Shown here piece by piece: positions 1-6,142 of a stretch of DNA of 9,919 bases (position 1 is the first letter of the stretch; each line of letters begins with the position of its first letter). Below the pieces are notes generated by a model. That model did no database searches. It was not told the DNA's origin and worked only from the letters and a program-made list of their open reading frames with translations. Source of the stretch: Oscillospiraceae bacterium (lineage in GTDB: Bacteria > Bacillota > Clostridia > Oscillospirales > Oscillospiraceae); NCBI GenBank assembly GCA_016296235.1, contig JAEDJR010000066.1, positions 1-9,919 on the forward strand. Reading direction: 5' to 3'. The translations under genes and the position numbers were made by a program.

Positions 1-243
1 CCGGTGCTGGAGCAGGGCTTGACCCTGCTGGGCTGTCAGGTGATCCCGGGCAGCGCCAATTATCTGCTGTTCCGCCTGCCCGGCATCTGCGATTTGAAAG
101 AACGGCTGCTGCGCCGGGGTGTTTTGCTGCGCAGCTGCGCCAACTATCGCGGCCTTGGCCCGGACTGGTACCGCGCAGCCGTCCGGCAGCCCGCGGACAA
201 CGAAGCATTTTTGCGCATACTCCGCGCAGAATTGGAGGAATGA
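1..243 (+). CDS. cobD: L-threonine-O-3-phosphate decarboxylase, C-terminal part (partial)
   Basis: The reading frame is already open at base 1 and ends at a TGA at 241-243, so only about the last 80 residues of a roughly 350-residue protein are present; the true start is upstream of the window. The family is a PLP-dependent, fold-type I decarboxylase of the aspartate aminotransferase superfamily. It makes (R)-1-amino-2-propanol O-2-phosphate, the linker that joins the corrin ring to the lower ligand. Visible hallmarks are ANYLLFRL, then RGVLLRSCANYRGLG and YRAAVRQPADNEAFL, which match the small C-terminal domain of CobD, including the arginine of the R-x-AVR segment expected to bind the substrate carboxylate. 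Histidinol-phosphate aminotransferase (HisC) is a close relative, but the C-x-N-[YF]-RGL stretch and the cobQ gene 2 nt downstream favour CobD. The PLP lysine lies outside the window and cannot be checked. Confidence 0.85.
   Translation, partial: PVLEQGLTLLGCQVIPGSANYLLFRLPGICDLKERLLRRGVLLRSCANYRGLGPDWYRAAVRQPADNEAFLRILRAELEE
234..238 (+). promoter_or_regulatory. Shine-Dalgarno site that decides the cobQ start
   Basis: GGAGG at 234-238 lies 7 nt before the ATG at 246 but only 1 nt before the in-frame ATG at 240. The spacing therefore picks 246 as the cobQ start. The site sits inside the last codons of the upstream cobD-like gene, so the two are probably translationally coupled. Confidence 0.75.
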
Positions 244-245
244 CC

Positions 246-1742
246 ATGGCAAAGGCAATCATGGTGCAGGGCACCACCTCAAACGCCGGTAAAAGCTTCC
301 TGGCAGCGGCGCTCTGCCGCATTTTCCGGCAGGACGGGCATACGGTTGCGCCCTTCAAGTCCCAGAATATGGCCCTCAACTCCTTTATCACCGCCGACGG
401 TCTGGAAATGGGCCGCGCCCAGGTGATGCAGGCGGAAGCGGCCGGGATCGCGCCCACGGTGGAGATGAATCCCATCCTCTTGAAGCCCACCAACGACACC
501 GGCTCCCAGGTCATTGTCAACGGTCAGGTGCGGGGCGTTATGAGCGCCCGGGACTATTTCAAATATAAAAAGCAGCTGATTCCGGACGTTTTGGCTGCCT
601 ACCGAACTCTGGCGGACAGCCATGAGATCATGGTTCTGGAAGGGGCGGGCAGCCCTGCCGAGATCAACCTGAAGCAGGAGGACATCGTCAATATGGGCAT
701 GGCAAAGCTGGCGGGCGCGCCGGTGCTGCTGTGCGCCGACATTGACAAGGGCGGCGTGTTTGCCTCTCTCTATGGTACGGTTGCCCTGCTGGAACCGGAG
801 GAACGGGCCAGAATCAAGGGCCTCATCATCAACAATTTCCGGGGTGACAAGACCATACTGGATCCCGGCGTGGAGATGCTGGAGCGGCTGACGGGCATTC
901 CGGTGGTGGGCGTGGTGCCGCATTTGCAGGTGGATCTGGACGACGAGGACTCCCTGACGGAGCGGTTTGACAGTTCCGGCGGCAGGGGACTGGTGGACAT
1001 TGCCGTCATTCGCCTGCCGCGGATTTCCAATTTTACGGATTTCAATTCCCTGTCCCGCCTGCCGGAGGTCTCCCTGCGCTATGTGAAGTCCGCCGCACAG
1101 CTGGGCAGCCCCGACGTGGTCATCCTGCCGGGCACCAAGAACACCATGGAGGATCTGCGGTGGCTGCGGCAATGCGGTCTGGAGGCGGCGATCCTGAAGC
1201 ATGCTGCCAACGGCGGCGCGGTGGTTGGAATCTGCGGCGGCTATCAGATGCTGTGCCGCTCCATCTCGGATCCCACCGGCGTGGAGGCCGGCGGCGACAT
1301 GCGTGGCATGGGCCTTCTGGAAGCGGACACCGTGTTTCTGGGCGAGAAGGAGCGGACCCGGGTGACGGGCCGCATGGAGCAGGCCCAGGGCATATTCCGG
1401 GAACTGAACGGTACTGCCTTCACGGGCTATGAGATTCATATGGGACGTACCGAGGGCCTGACCAATCTGGCCCGGCTGGAACAGAACGGCACGTTCAAAT
1501 CCGACGGCATGGCCCGGGAAAACGTCTGGGGCAGCTATGTCCACGGAATCTTCGACCAGGGTGCCTTTGCCCAGACCTTTGTTTCCTGCCTGCTGCGGGC
1601 CAAGGGCCTGGATCCGGCCCAGGGCGTGGAGGACTGGGACGCCTACAAGGAGCGGCAGTATGATCTGCTGGCCGACGGCGTTCGACGGTCCCTGGATCTG
1701 GAAAAAATCTATACGATCATGGAGGAAGGCATATGCACGTAG
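246..1742 (+). CDS. cobQ: Cobyric acid synthase (glutamine-hydrolysing amidase)
   Basis: CobQ/CbiP adds four amide groups, at side chains b, d, e and g of adenosylcobyrinic acid a,c-diamide, using ATP and glutamine in the cytosol. The product is 498 residues, normal for the family. The N-terminal half is a dethiobiotin-synthetase-like ATPase: it opens with MVQGTTSNAGKS (residues 6-17, P-loop variant) and continues with SQNMALNS and LEGAGSPAEINL. The C-terminal half is a triad-type glutamine amidotransferase, with the nucleophile Cys330 in GICGGYQML and His433 in GSYVHGIFD. The start at 246 gives the usual MAKAIMVQG beginning and fits the ribosome site; an ATG at 240 would add two residues. 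The gene begins 2 nt after the cobD-like stop, and its last 10 nt overlap the next gene. All key motifs are present. The hydrogenobyrinate diamide synthase CobB/CbiA is shorter and has a different N-terminal motif. Confidence 0.96.
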   Translation: MAKAIMVQGTTSNAGKSFLAAALCRIFRQDGHTVAPFKSQNMALNSFITADGLEMGRAQVMQAEAAGIAPTVEMNPILLKPTNDTGSQVIVNGQVRGVMSARDYFKYKKQLIPDVLAAYRTLADSHEIMVLEGAGSPAEINLKQEDIVNMGMAKLAGAPVLLCADIDKGGVFASLYGTVALLEPEERARIKGLIINNFRGDKTILDPGVEMLERLTGIPVVGVVPHLQVDLDDEDSLTERFDSSGGRGLVDIAVIRLPRISNFTDFNSLSRLPEVSLRYVKSAAQLGSPDVVILPGTKNTMEDLRWLRQCGLEAAILKHAANGGAVVGICGGYQMLCRSISDPTGVEAGGDMRGMGLLEADTVFLGEKERTRVTGRMEQAQGIFRELNGTAFTGYEIHMGRTEGLTNLARLEQNGTFKSDGMARENVWGSYVHGIFDQGAFAQTFVSCLLRAKGLDPAQGVEDWDAYKERQYDLLADGVRRSLDLEKIYTIMEEGICT

Positions 1743-2377
1743 AGCTGCAGCGGGTGGCCCCGGCGGAAATCGAGGCCAGAAGCATGGAAATTATCCGTTC
1801 CGAGCTGAAGCGGCCCCTGCCGCCGGAAAACGAGGCGGTGATTCTCCGGGCCATTCATACCACGGCGGATTTTGACTACGCCGACAATCTCTGCTTTTCC
1901 GAGGCAGCGGTGCAGCAGGGCGTGGAGGCCCTGCGGAGCGGCGCGGATATTGTGACGGACACCACCATGGCCATGGCCGGAATCAACAAGCGGGTGCTGG
2001 CTAAATTCGGCGGTCAGGTGTATAATTTCATTGCGGATCCCGAGGTAGCCGCCCAGGCCAAGGAACGGGGCGTCACCCGGGCCACGGTGAGCATGGAACG
2101 GGCGGCCTCCATGGGGAAATCCCTGATCTACGCCATCGGCAACGCCCCCACGGCCCTGGTTCGGCTCTATGAGCTGTGGCAGGAGGGAACGCTGCCGGCT
2201 CCGGCGCTGATTGTCGGCGTGCCGGTGGGCTTTGTCAACGTGGTGGAGGCCAAGGAGCTGACCATGGAAATGGATTGTCCCTGGATTGTAGCCAGGGGCC
2301 GAAAGGGCGGCAGCAACCTGGCTGCGGCCATCTGCAATGCCCTGCTGTATACCGCATCCCGGAACGAAAGAGAGTGA
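1733..2377 (+). CDS. cbiC: (Cobalt-)precorrin-8X methylmutase
   Basis: CbiC/CobH moves the methyl group from C11 to C12 of (cobalt-)precorrin-8 to give cobyrinic (or hydrogenobyrinic) acid. The 214-residue product is typical for this single-domain family. His42, in the segment AIHTTADFDY, matches the catalytic histidine of the family (His43 in the well-studied CobH). Other conserved stretches are DTTMAMAGINK, the PVGFVNVVEAKE segment and RGRKGGSNLAAAICNALL near the C-terminus. The start at 1733 is supported by GGAGG at 1721-1725, 7 nt upstream, and makes the gene overlap the cobQ end by 10 nt in another frame. The neighbouring cobaltochelatase suggests that the substrate here is the cobalt form, hence cbiC rather than cobH. 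Confidence 0.96.
   Translation: MHVELQRVAPAEIEARSMEIIRSELKRPLPPENEAVILRAIHTTADFDYADNLCFSEAAVQQGVEALRSGADIVTDTTMAMAGINKRVLAKFGGQVYNFIADPEVAAQAKERGVTRATVSMERAASMGKSLIYAIGNAPTALVRLYELWQEGTLPAPALIVGVPVGFVNVVEAKELTMEMDCPWIVARGRKGGSNLAAAICNALLYTASRNERE
2367..2374 (+). promoter_or_regulatory. Weak ribosome site before the cbiK-cbiL fusion
   Basis: The purine run AAAGAGAG at 2367-2374 is 8 nt before the ATG at 2383. It lacks a full GGAGG core and is weaker than most other ribosome sites in the cluster. It supports the ATG at 2383 over the GTG at 2374, with which it would overlap. Translation may depend on coupling to cbiC, whose stop is 5 nt upstream of the start. Confidence 0.5.
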
Positions 2378-2382
2378 ACCTG

Positions 2383-3846
2383 ATGAAACAAGCGATTTTG
2401 GCCGTGTCCTTCGGCACAACCTATCCCGATACCCTGGAACAGACCATCGCCGCCACGGAGCGCGCCCTGGCCCAGGCTTACCCCGGCTGGGAGGTGCGCA
2501 GGGCATTCACCAGCGGCATGATTATCAAAAAGCTCCGTCTGCGTGACGGATTGGAGATCGACTGTGTGGATGAGGCCATGCAGCGTCTGGAAGCGGACGG
2601 CTTCACCCATGTGGCGGTGCAGTCCACCCATGTGATGCACGGCGAGGAATATGAAAAGATGCTGGCCCAGCTGGAGCCCTACCGGCTGCGGATGCAGATT
2701 TCGGTGGGGATGCCCCTGCTGCACGCGGAGGCGGACTATGCCGAGGTTGCGGACGCGCTGCTGGAGTGGCTCCCGGCGCCGCAGGAGAACGAAGCTCTGG
2801 TGCTCATGGGCCATGGCACGCCGCACTTTGCCAATTCTGCCTATGCCCAGATGGAGCATATGCTCCAGGCACGCTGCAGCCGGGTGTTTGTGGCTACGGT
2901 GGAGGGCTATCCGACCCTGGAGAGCGTCAAAGGACAGCTGTCCCGGCTGCCGGAAATCCGCCGGGTGATTCTGGCTCCCTTTATGCTGGTGGCGGGGGAT
3001 CATGCCCGCAATGACATGGCGGGAGAAGAGGATTCCTGGAAAGATCAGCTGGAGGCCATGGGGTACGAGGTGCAGTGTGTGCTGCAGGGTCTGGGCCAGT
3101 GTCCCCGGATCCGCCAGCGGTTTGTGGAGCACTGCGGCCACGCGGTGGCGGCCCTGTCCCGGGGCGGAAAGCTCTGGGGCGTCGGCGTGGGCCCCGGCGA
3201 TCCGGAGCTGCTGACCATGAAAGCGGTGCGGGTTCTGCGGGAGGCCGATGTGGTCATGGTGCCCGACACCTGTAAGTCCGACCGGACGGCTCTGAGTATT
3301 GCAAAGGATTATCTGGCCGATAAGGAACTGGTGCTGGTGCCCACGCCCATGGTGCGGGATAAGGCCGTGGTGGACGCAGCCTATGAGGCGGCGGCGGAGC
3401 GCATCTGCGGATTCCTGGATCAGGGAAAACAGGTGGCCTTCCTGACCCTGGGCGACCCAACGGTCTATTCCACCTATATGTATATCCATGAAAAGGTTCT
3501 GCGGCGCGGCTATGAGGTCGAGGTGGTTCCCGGCGTGACTTCCTTCTGCGCCGCCGCAGCCCGGCTCAATCGTTCCCTGTGCCAGGGAAAGGAGCCGCTG
3601 CTGATTATTCCGGCGTCCCACGATTCCCAGGTATTGATGGACGTTCCGGCCAATAAGGTGTTTATGAAAGCGGGCAAATCCATTCTGGAGCTGCAGAAAG
3701 CCCTGGAGGAGCGCGGCCTGCTGGAGGGTGCTGCCATGGTGGAGAATTGCAGCATGGCCAATGAGCACGTTTATCCGCATTTTGCGGAATTGAAGGAACC
3801 CTCGGGATACTTCTCCCTGGTGATCTCCAAAGGAGGCACGCAATGA
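2383..3846 (+). CDS. cbiK-cbiL: Fused sirohydrochlorin cobaltochelatase (CbiK) and cobalt-precorrin-2 C20-methyltransferase (CbiL)
   Basis: This 487-residue protein joins two consecutive enzymes. Residues 1 to about 260 are a CbiK-type class II chelatase that inserts Co2+ into sirohydrochlorin. It starts MKQAILAVSFGTT, and the metal/proton-handling residues line up with those of Salmonella CbiK: His144 in LMGHGTPH, Glu174 in TVEGYP and His207 in VAGDHARND. No signal peptide is seen, so it is cytosolic, unlike the exported CbiK of some sulfate reducers. From about residue 263 to the end is a SAM-dependent tetrapyrrole methylase of the CbiL/CobI type: GKLWGVGVGPGDPELLT (SAM loop), VAFLTLGDPTVYSTYMYI and VVPGVTSFCAAAARL. 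It methylates C20 of cobalt-precorrin-2. The linker is only a few residues and the frame is unbroken. The start at 2383 matches family N-termini. An in-frame GTG at 2374 would overlap the cbiC stop and sit directly on the weak purine-rich ribosome site. Confidence 0.93.
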   Translation: MKQAILAVSFGTTYPDTLEQTIAATERALAQAYPGWEVRRAFTSGMIIKKLRLRDGLEIDCVDEAMQRLEADGFTHVAVQSTHVMHGEEYEKMLAQLEPYRLRMQISVGMPLLHAEADYAEVADALLEWLPAPQENEALVLMGHGTPHFANSAYAQMEHMLQARCSRVFVATVEGYPTLESVKGQLSRLPEIRRVILAPFMLVAGDHARNDMAGEEDSWKDQLEAMGYEVQCVLQGLGQCPRIRQRFVEHCGHAVAALSRGGKLWGVGVGPGDPELLTMKAVRVLREADVVMVPDTCKSDRTALSIAKDYLADKELVLVPTPMVRDKAVVDAAYEAAAERICGFLDQGKQVAFLTLGDPTVYSTYMYIHEKVLRRGYEVEVVPGVTSFCAAAARLNRSLCQGKEPLLIIPASHDSQVLMDVPANKVFMKAGKSILELQKALEERGLLEGAAMVENCSMANEHVYPHFAELKEPSGYFSLVISKGGTQ

Positions 3847-5264
3847 GCCTGGTCATGTCCGGCCTGGATTGCCATGGCGCGTCCATCGATCTGCGGGAGC
3901 GGCTGGCTTTTTCCCGGCAGGAGGTTTTGCAGATGCTGCAATGGCTCCGGCAGCAGCCCGGCGTGGAGGGCTGCGTCCTGCTGTCCACCTGCAACCGCAC
4001 GGAGATCTATCTCAGCGGCACGGCAGAAATCACGCCGTGGCGGCTGCTGTGCCGCGGCGCCATGGTGCCGCAGGAAGAGCTGGAGCCCTATTTTACCACC
4101 CGCTGCGGTGCTGACGCAGCCAGACACCTGATGGAGGTAGCCTGCGGCCTGCATTCCCAGATTCTCGGTGAGGATCAGATCGTGACCCAGGTGCGTACGG
4201 CCATGGAACTGGCCCAGGAGGCAAAATCCACAGATCCCACCCTGTCCGCCCTGTTCCGCCGGGCAGTGACCGCCGGTAAGCGGGCCAGAACGGAGGTTCA
4301 TGTGACCCGGGGCGTCCCCTCCATGGGTACCCGCTGCCGGGAGGTGCTGGAGCAGGAGCTGGGCACTCTGCGGGAGAAAAAAATCCTGGTCATGGGGAAC
4401 GGACAGATGGGCCGTCTGGCGGCGGAGCTGCTCCGGGAAGCCGGCGCCCGGGTCTGGGTGACCCTGCGTACCTATCGCCACGGGGAAACCGTGGTGCCGG
4501 CCGGCTGCGGCACCGTGCCCTATGACAACCGTATGGAGGCCCTGGAGGGGATGGACGCCCTGGTGTCCGCCACGGCCAGCCCCCACTATACCCTGACTCT
4601 GGAGCAGCTGAAAACCGTGGCCAACCCGCCGAAGGTCGCGGTGGATCTGGCGGTGCCCCGGGATATTGATCCGGCCTGCAGCGCGCTGCTGCGGTGCTAT
4701 GATGCGGATTCCCTGGGCAGCAGCGGCCCCGGCAGCCGGGAGGAGCTGGCCGCCATGGAAGCCATCGCCGGGCAGGAGCTGGAAAAGTTCAGCCAGTGGC
4801 AGAAGCGGCAGGCGGGCGCTTCAAAGGCCATGAAATTCCCGCTGTTCCTGGATTTGACCGGTCAAACCGTGGTGCTGGTGGGCGGCGGCACCATTGCCGC
4901 CAGAAGAATCGGCACCCTGCGGCTTTTCGGGTGCCGGATTGTGGTCATCGCGCCGGAGCTCAAGGCCAGCGCGGAAGGAATCACCTGGATCAAGCGGCCC
5001 TACCGGCCCGGCGATCTGGAGGGCGCGTTCCTGGCCATCGCCGCCACCAATGACCGCAGTGTGAACCGCCAGGTGGGAGAAGAGGCCCGCAGCCTTGGAA
5101 TTCCCGTGTCCGTGGCGGACTGTGAAGCGGAGTGCAGCTTCTATTTCCCGGCGGTCTGCATTGGGGAGGATCTGGTGGCCGGGGTGGTATCGTCCGGAAA
5201 GGATCACCACAGAACCGCCCGGGCTGCCAAGGAAATTCGCAGGGTATTGGAGGAATTGGAATGA
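3843..5264 (+). CDS. hemA: Fused glutamyl-tRNA reductase (HemA) and precorrin-2 dehydrogenase (SirC/CysG N-terminal type)
   Basis: The 473-residue product combines the first committed step of tetrapyrrole synthesis with a later one. Residues 1 to about 325 are glutamyl-tRNA reductase, making glutamate-1-semialdehyde with NADPH. The catalytic Cys50 is in LSTCNRTEIY, followed by GLHSQILGEDQI (102-113), GKRARTEV and the nucleotide loop GNGQMG (185-190). Only the first helix of the HemA dimerisation domain is present (SREELAAMEAIAGQELEKF), so about 90-100 C-terminal residues of a normal HemA are missing. Residues about 330-473 match the first ~145 residues of CysG: the NAD loop VGGGTIAARR, AIAATNDRSVN and VADCEAECSFYFPA. 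Asp426 aligns with CysG Asp104 and Ser451 with CysG Ser128. The helical chelatase-side domain of CysG/Met8 is absent, which suggests dehydrogenase only. The start is preceded by AAAGGAGG at 3829-3836 and overlaps the previous stop as ATGA. HemA/CysG-type fusions are known in clostridia (from memory). Confidence 0.93.
   Translation: MSLVMSGLDCHGASIDLRERLAFSRQEVLQMLQWLRQQPGVEGCVLLSTCNRTEIYLSGTAEITPWRLLCRGAMVPQEELEPYFTTRCGADAARHLMEVACGLHSQILGEDQIVTQVRTAMELAQEAKSTDPTLSALFRRAVTAGKRARTEVHVTRGVPSMGTRCREVLEQELGTLREKKILVMGNGQMGRLAAELLREAGARVWVTLRTYRHGETVVPAGCGTVPYDNRMEALEGMDALVSATASPHYTLTLEQLKTVANPPKVAVDLAVPRDIDPACSALLRCYDADSLGSSGPGSREELAAMEAIAGQELEKFSQWQKRQAGASKAMKFPLFLDLTGQTVVLVGGGTIAARRIGTLRLFGCRIVVIAPELKASAEGITWIKRPYRPGDLEGAFLAIAATNDRSVNRQVGEEARSLGIPVSVADCEAECSFYFPAVCIGEDLVAGVVSSGKDHHRTARAAKEIRRVLEELE
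5249..5253 (+). promoter_or_regulatory. Shine-Dalgarno site that decides the hemC start
   Basis: GGAGG at 5249-5253 is 7 nt before the ATG at 5261. The open frame extends back to 5132, but this site and the family N-terminus MKIRIGSRES place the start at 5261. That start overlaps the upstream stop as ATGA. Confidence 0.75.
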
Positions 5265-6136
5265 AAATCCGAATCGGAAGCCGGGAGAGCAAGCTGGCTG
5301 TGATCCAAAGCCGGATGGTCATGGAGTCCATTGCCAAAGCTGCCCCGGAGGCAGAGCTGGAGCTGGTGACCATGAAGACCACCGGCGACCGGATTCTGAA
5401 TAAAACCCTGGATCAGATCGGCGGCAAGGGGCTGTTTGTGAAGGAGCTGGATCAGGCCCTGCGGGACGGACGGGTGGAGTTCACCGTCCATTCCCTGAAG
5501 GATATGCCCATGGAGGTGCCGGAGGATCTGCCCCTGGCTGCCTTTTCCTGCCGGGAGGACCCGAGGGATGTTCTGGTCCTTCCGGAGGGAGCGTCGCGGA
5601 TGGATCCGGCCAAGCCCATCGGCTGCTCTTCCAGACGGCGTCAGCTGCAGCTGAAGGCGCTGTTCCCGGAGATGGAGATCCGGCCGGTGCGGGGCAATGT
5701 GCAGACGCGGCTGGCCAAGCTGGAGTCCGGGGAATTCTCAGCCCTGGTGCTGGCGGCGGCGGGACTCAAGCGCCTGAATCTGGAGGATCGCATCAGCCGC
5801 TATTTCTCCACGGAGGAGATGCTCCCGGCGGCGGGACAGGGCATTCTGGCGGTACAGACGCGGCTGGGCGTGGATACCGCCTGCCTGCGGGATGTGCAGG
5901 ATGCGGATACCGCTGCCTGCGCCCTGGCGGAGCGGGCCTTTGTCCGGGCATTGGACGGAGGCTGCAGCTCTCCGGTGGCGGCCTATGCCGTGACGGAAGG
6001 GGAGAGTCTGACCCTGACAGGTCTCTATGTCAGCCCGGATGAGACCATAGTCCGCAAAGGCGCGCTGACCGGGGATAAATCTCAGGCCGAAACCCTGGGA
6101 ACCCGACTGGCTGAGATCCTGAAGAATGGAGTGTGA
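5261..6136 (+). CDS. hemC: Porphobilinogen deaminase (hydroxymethylbilane synthase)
   Basis: HemC polymerises four porphobilinogens into the linear tetrapyrrole hydroxymethylbilane. The 291-residue protein is slightly shorter than the E. coli enzyme and complete. It opens with IGSRESKLAVIQ, and GDRILNKTL and GGKGLFVKELDQAL follow. The catalytic aspartate is Asp81 in VHSLKDMP (Asp84 in E. coli). The dipyrromethane cofactor attaches to Cys235 in LDGGCSSPVAAYA (Cys242 in E. coli). The usual GTSSLRR stretch reads GCSSRRR at residues 121-127, a mild substitution that keeps the arginines. The gene overlaps the hemA-fusion stop by 4 nt. Its product goes straight to the HemD module of the next gene. 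Confidence 0.97.
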   Translation: MKIRIGSRESKLAVIQSRMVMESIAKAAPEAELELVTMKTTGDRILNKTLDQIGGKGLFVKELDQALRDGRVEFTVHSLKDMPMEVPEDLPLAAFSCREDPRDVLVLPEGASRMDPAKPIGCSSRRRQLQLKALFPEMEIRPVRGNVQTRLAKLESGEFSALVLAAAGLKRLNLEDRISRYFSTEEMLPAAGQGILAVQTRLGVDTACLRDVQDADTAACALAERAFVRALDGGCSSPVAAYAVTEGESLTLTGLYVSPDETIVRKGALTGDKSQAETLGTRLAEILKNGV

Positions 6137-6142
6137 GCAGAG

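Noticed and set aside
1..240. Histidinol-phosphate aminotransferase (HisC) for the partial first gene
   Set aside because: The CANYRGLG and YRAAVRQPADN segments and the adjacent cobQ fit CobD better; only the missing N-terminal part could fully exclude HisC.
240..248. ATG at 240 as the cobQ start
   Set aside because: The GGAGG at 234-238 would be only 1 nt away; the ATG at 246 has 7-nt spacing and gives the family N-terminus.
279..1544. A 421-codon open frame on the minus strand opposite cobQ
   Set aside because: Same artefact: low-complexity His/Gln/Arg-rich translation, no ribosome site considered convincing, and strong cobQ motifs on the + strand.
2374..2382. GTG at 2374 as the start of the cbiK-cbiL fusion
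   Set aside because: The purine-rich ribosome site would overlap the start codon, and CbiK proteins begin at the MKQAILAVSFGTT-type segment starting at 2383.
2383..3170. CbiX instead of CbiK as the chelatase identity
   Set aside because: The His144/Glu174/His207 arrangement and N-terminal sequence follow CbiK; CbiX proteins differ in size and often carry His-rich or Fe-S tails, none of which is seen.
2167..3843. A 558-codon open frame on the minus strand opposite the cbiK-cbiL fusion
   Set aside because: It is opposite a gene with full catalytic motifs, its translation is rich in His, Gln, Gly and Leu without any recognisable domain, and GC-rich coding DNA readily leaves such antisense frames open.
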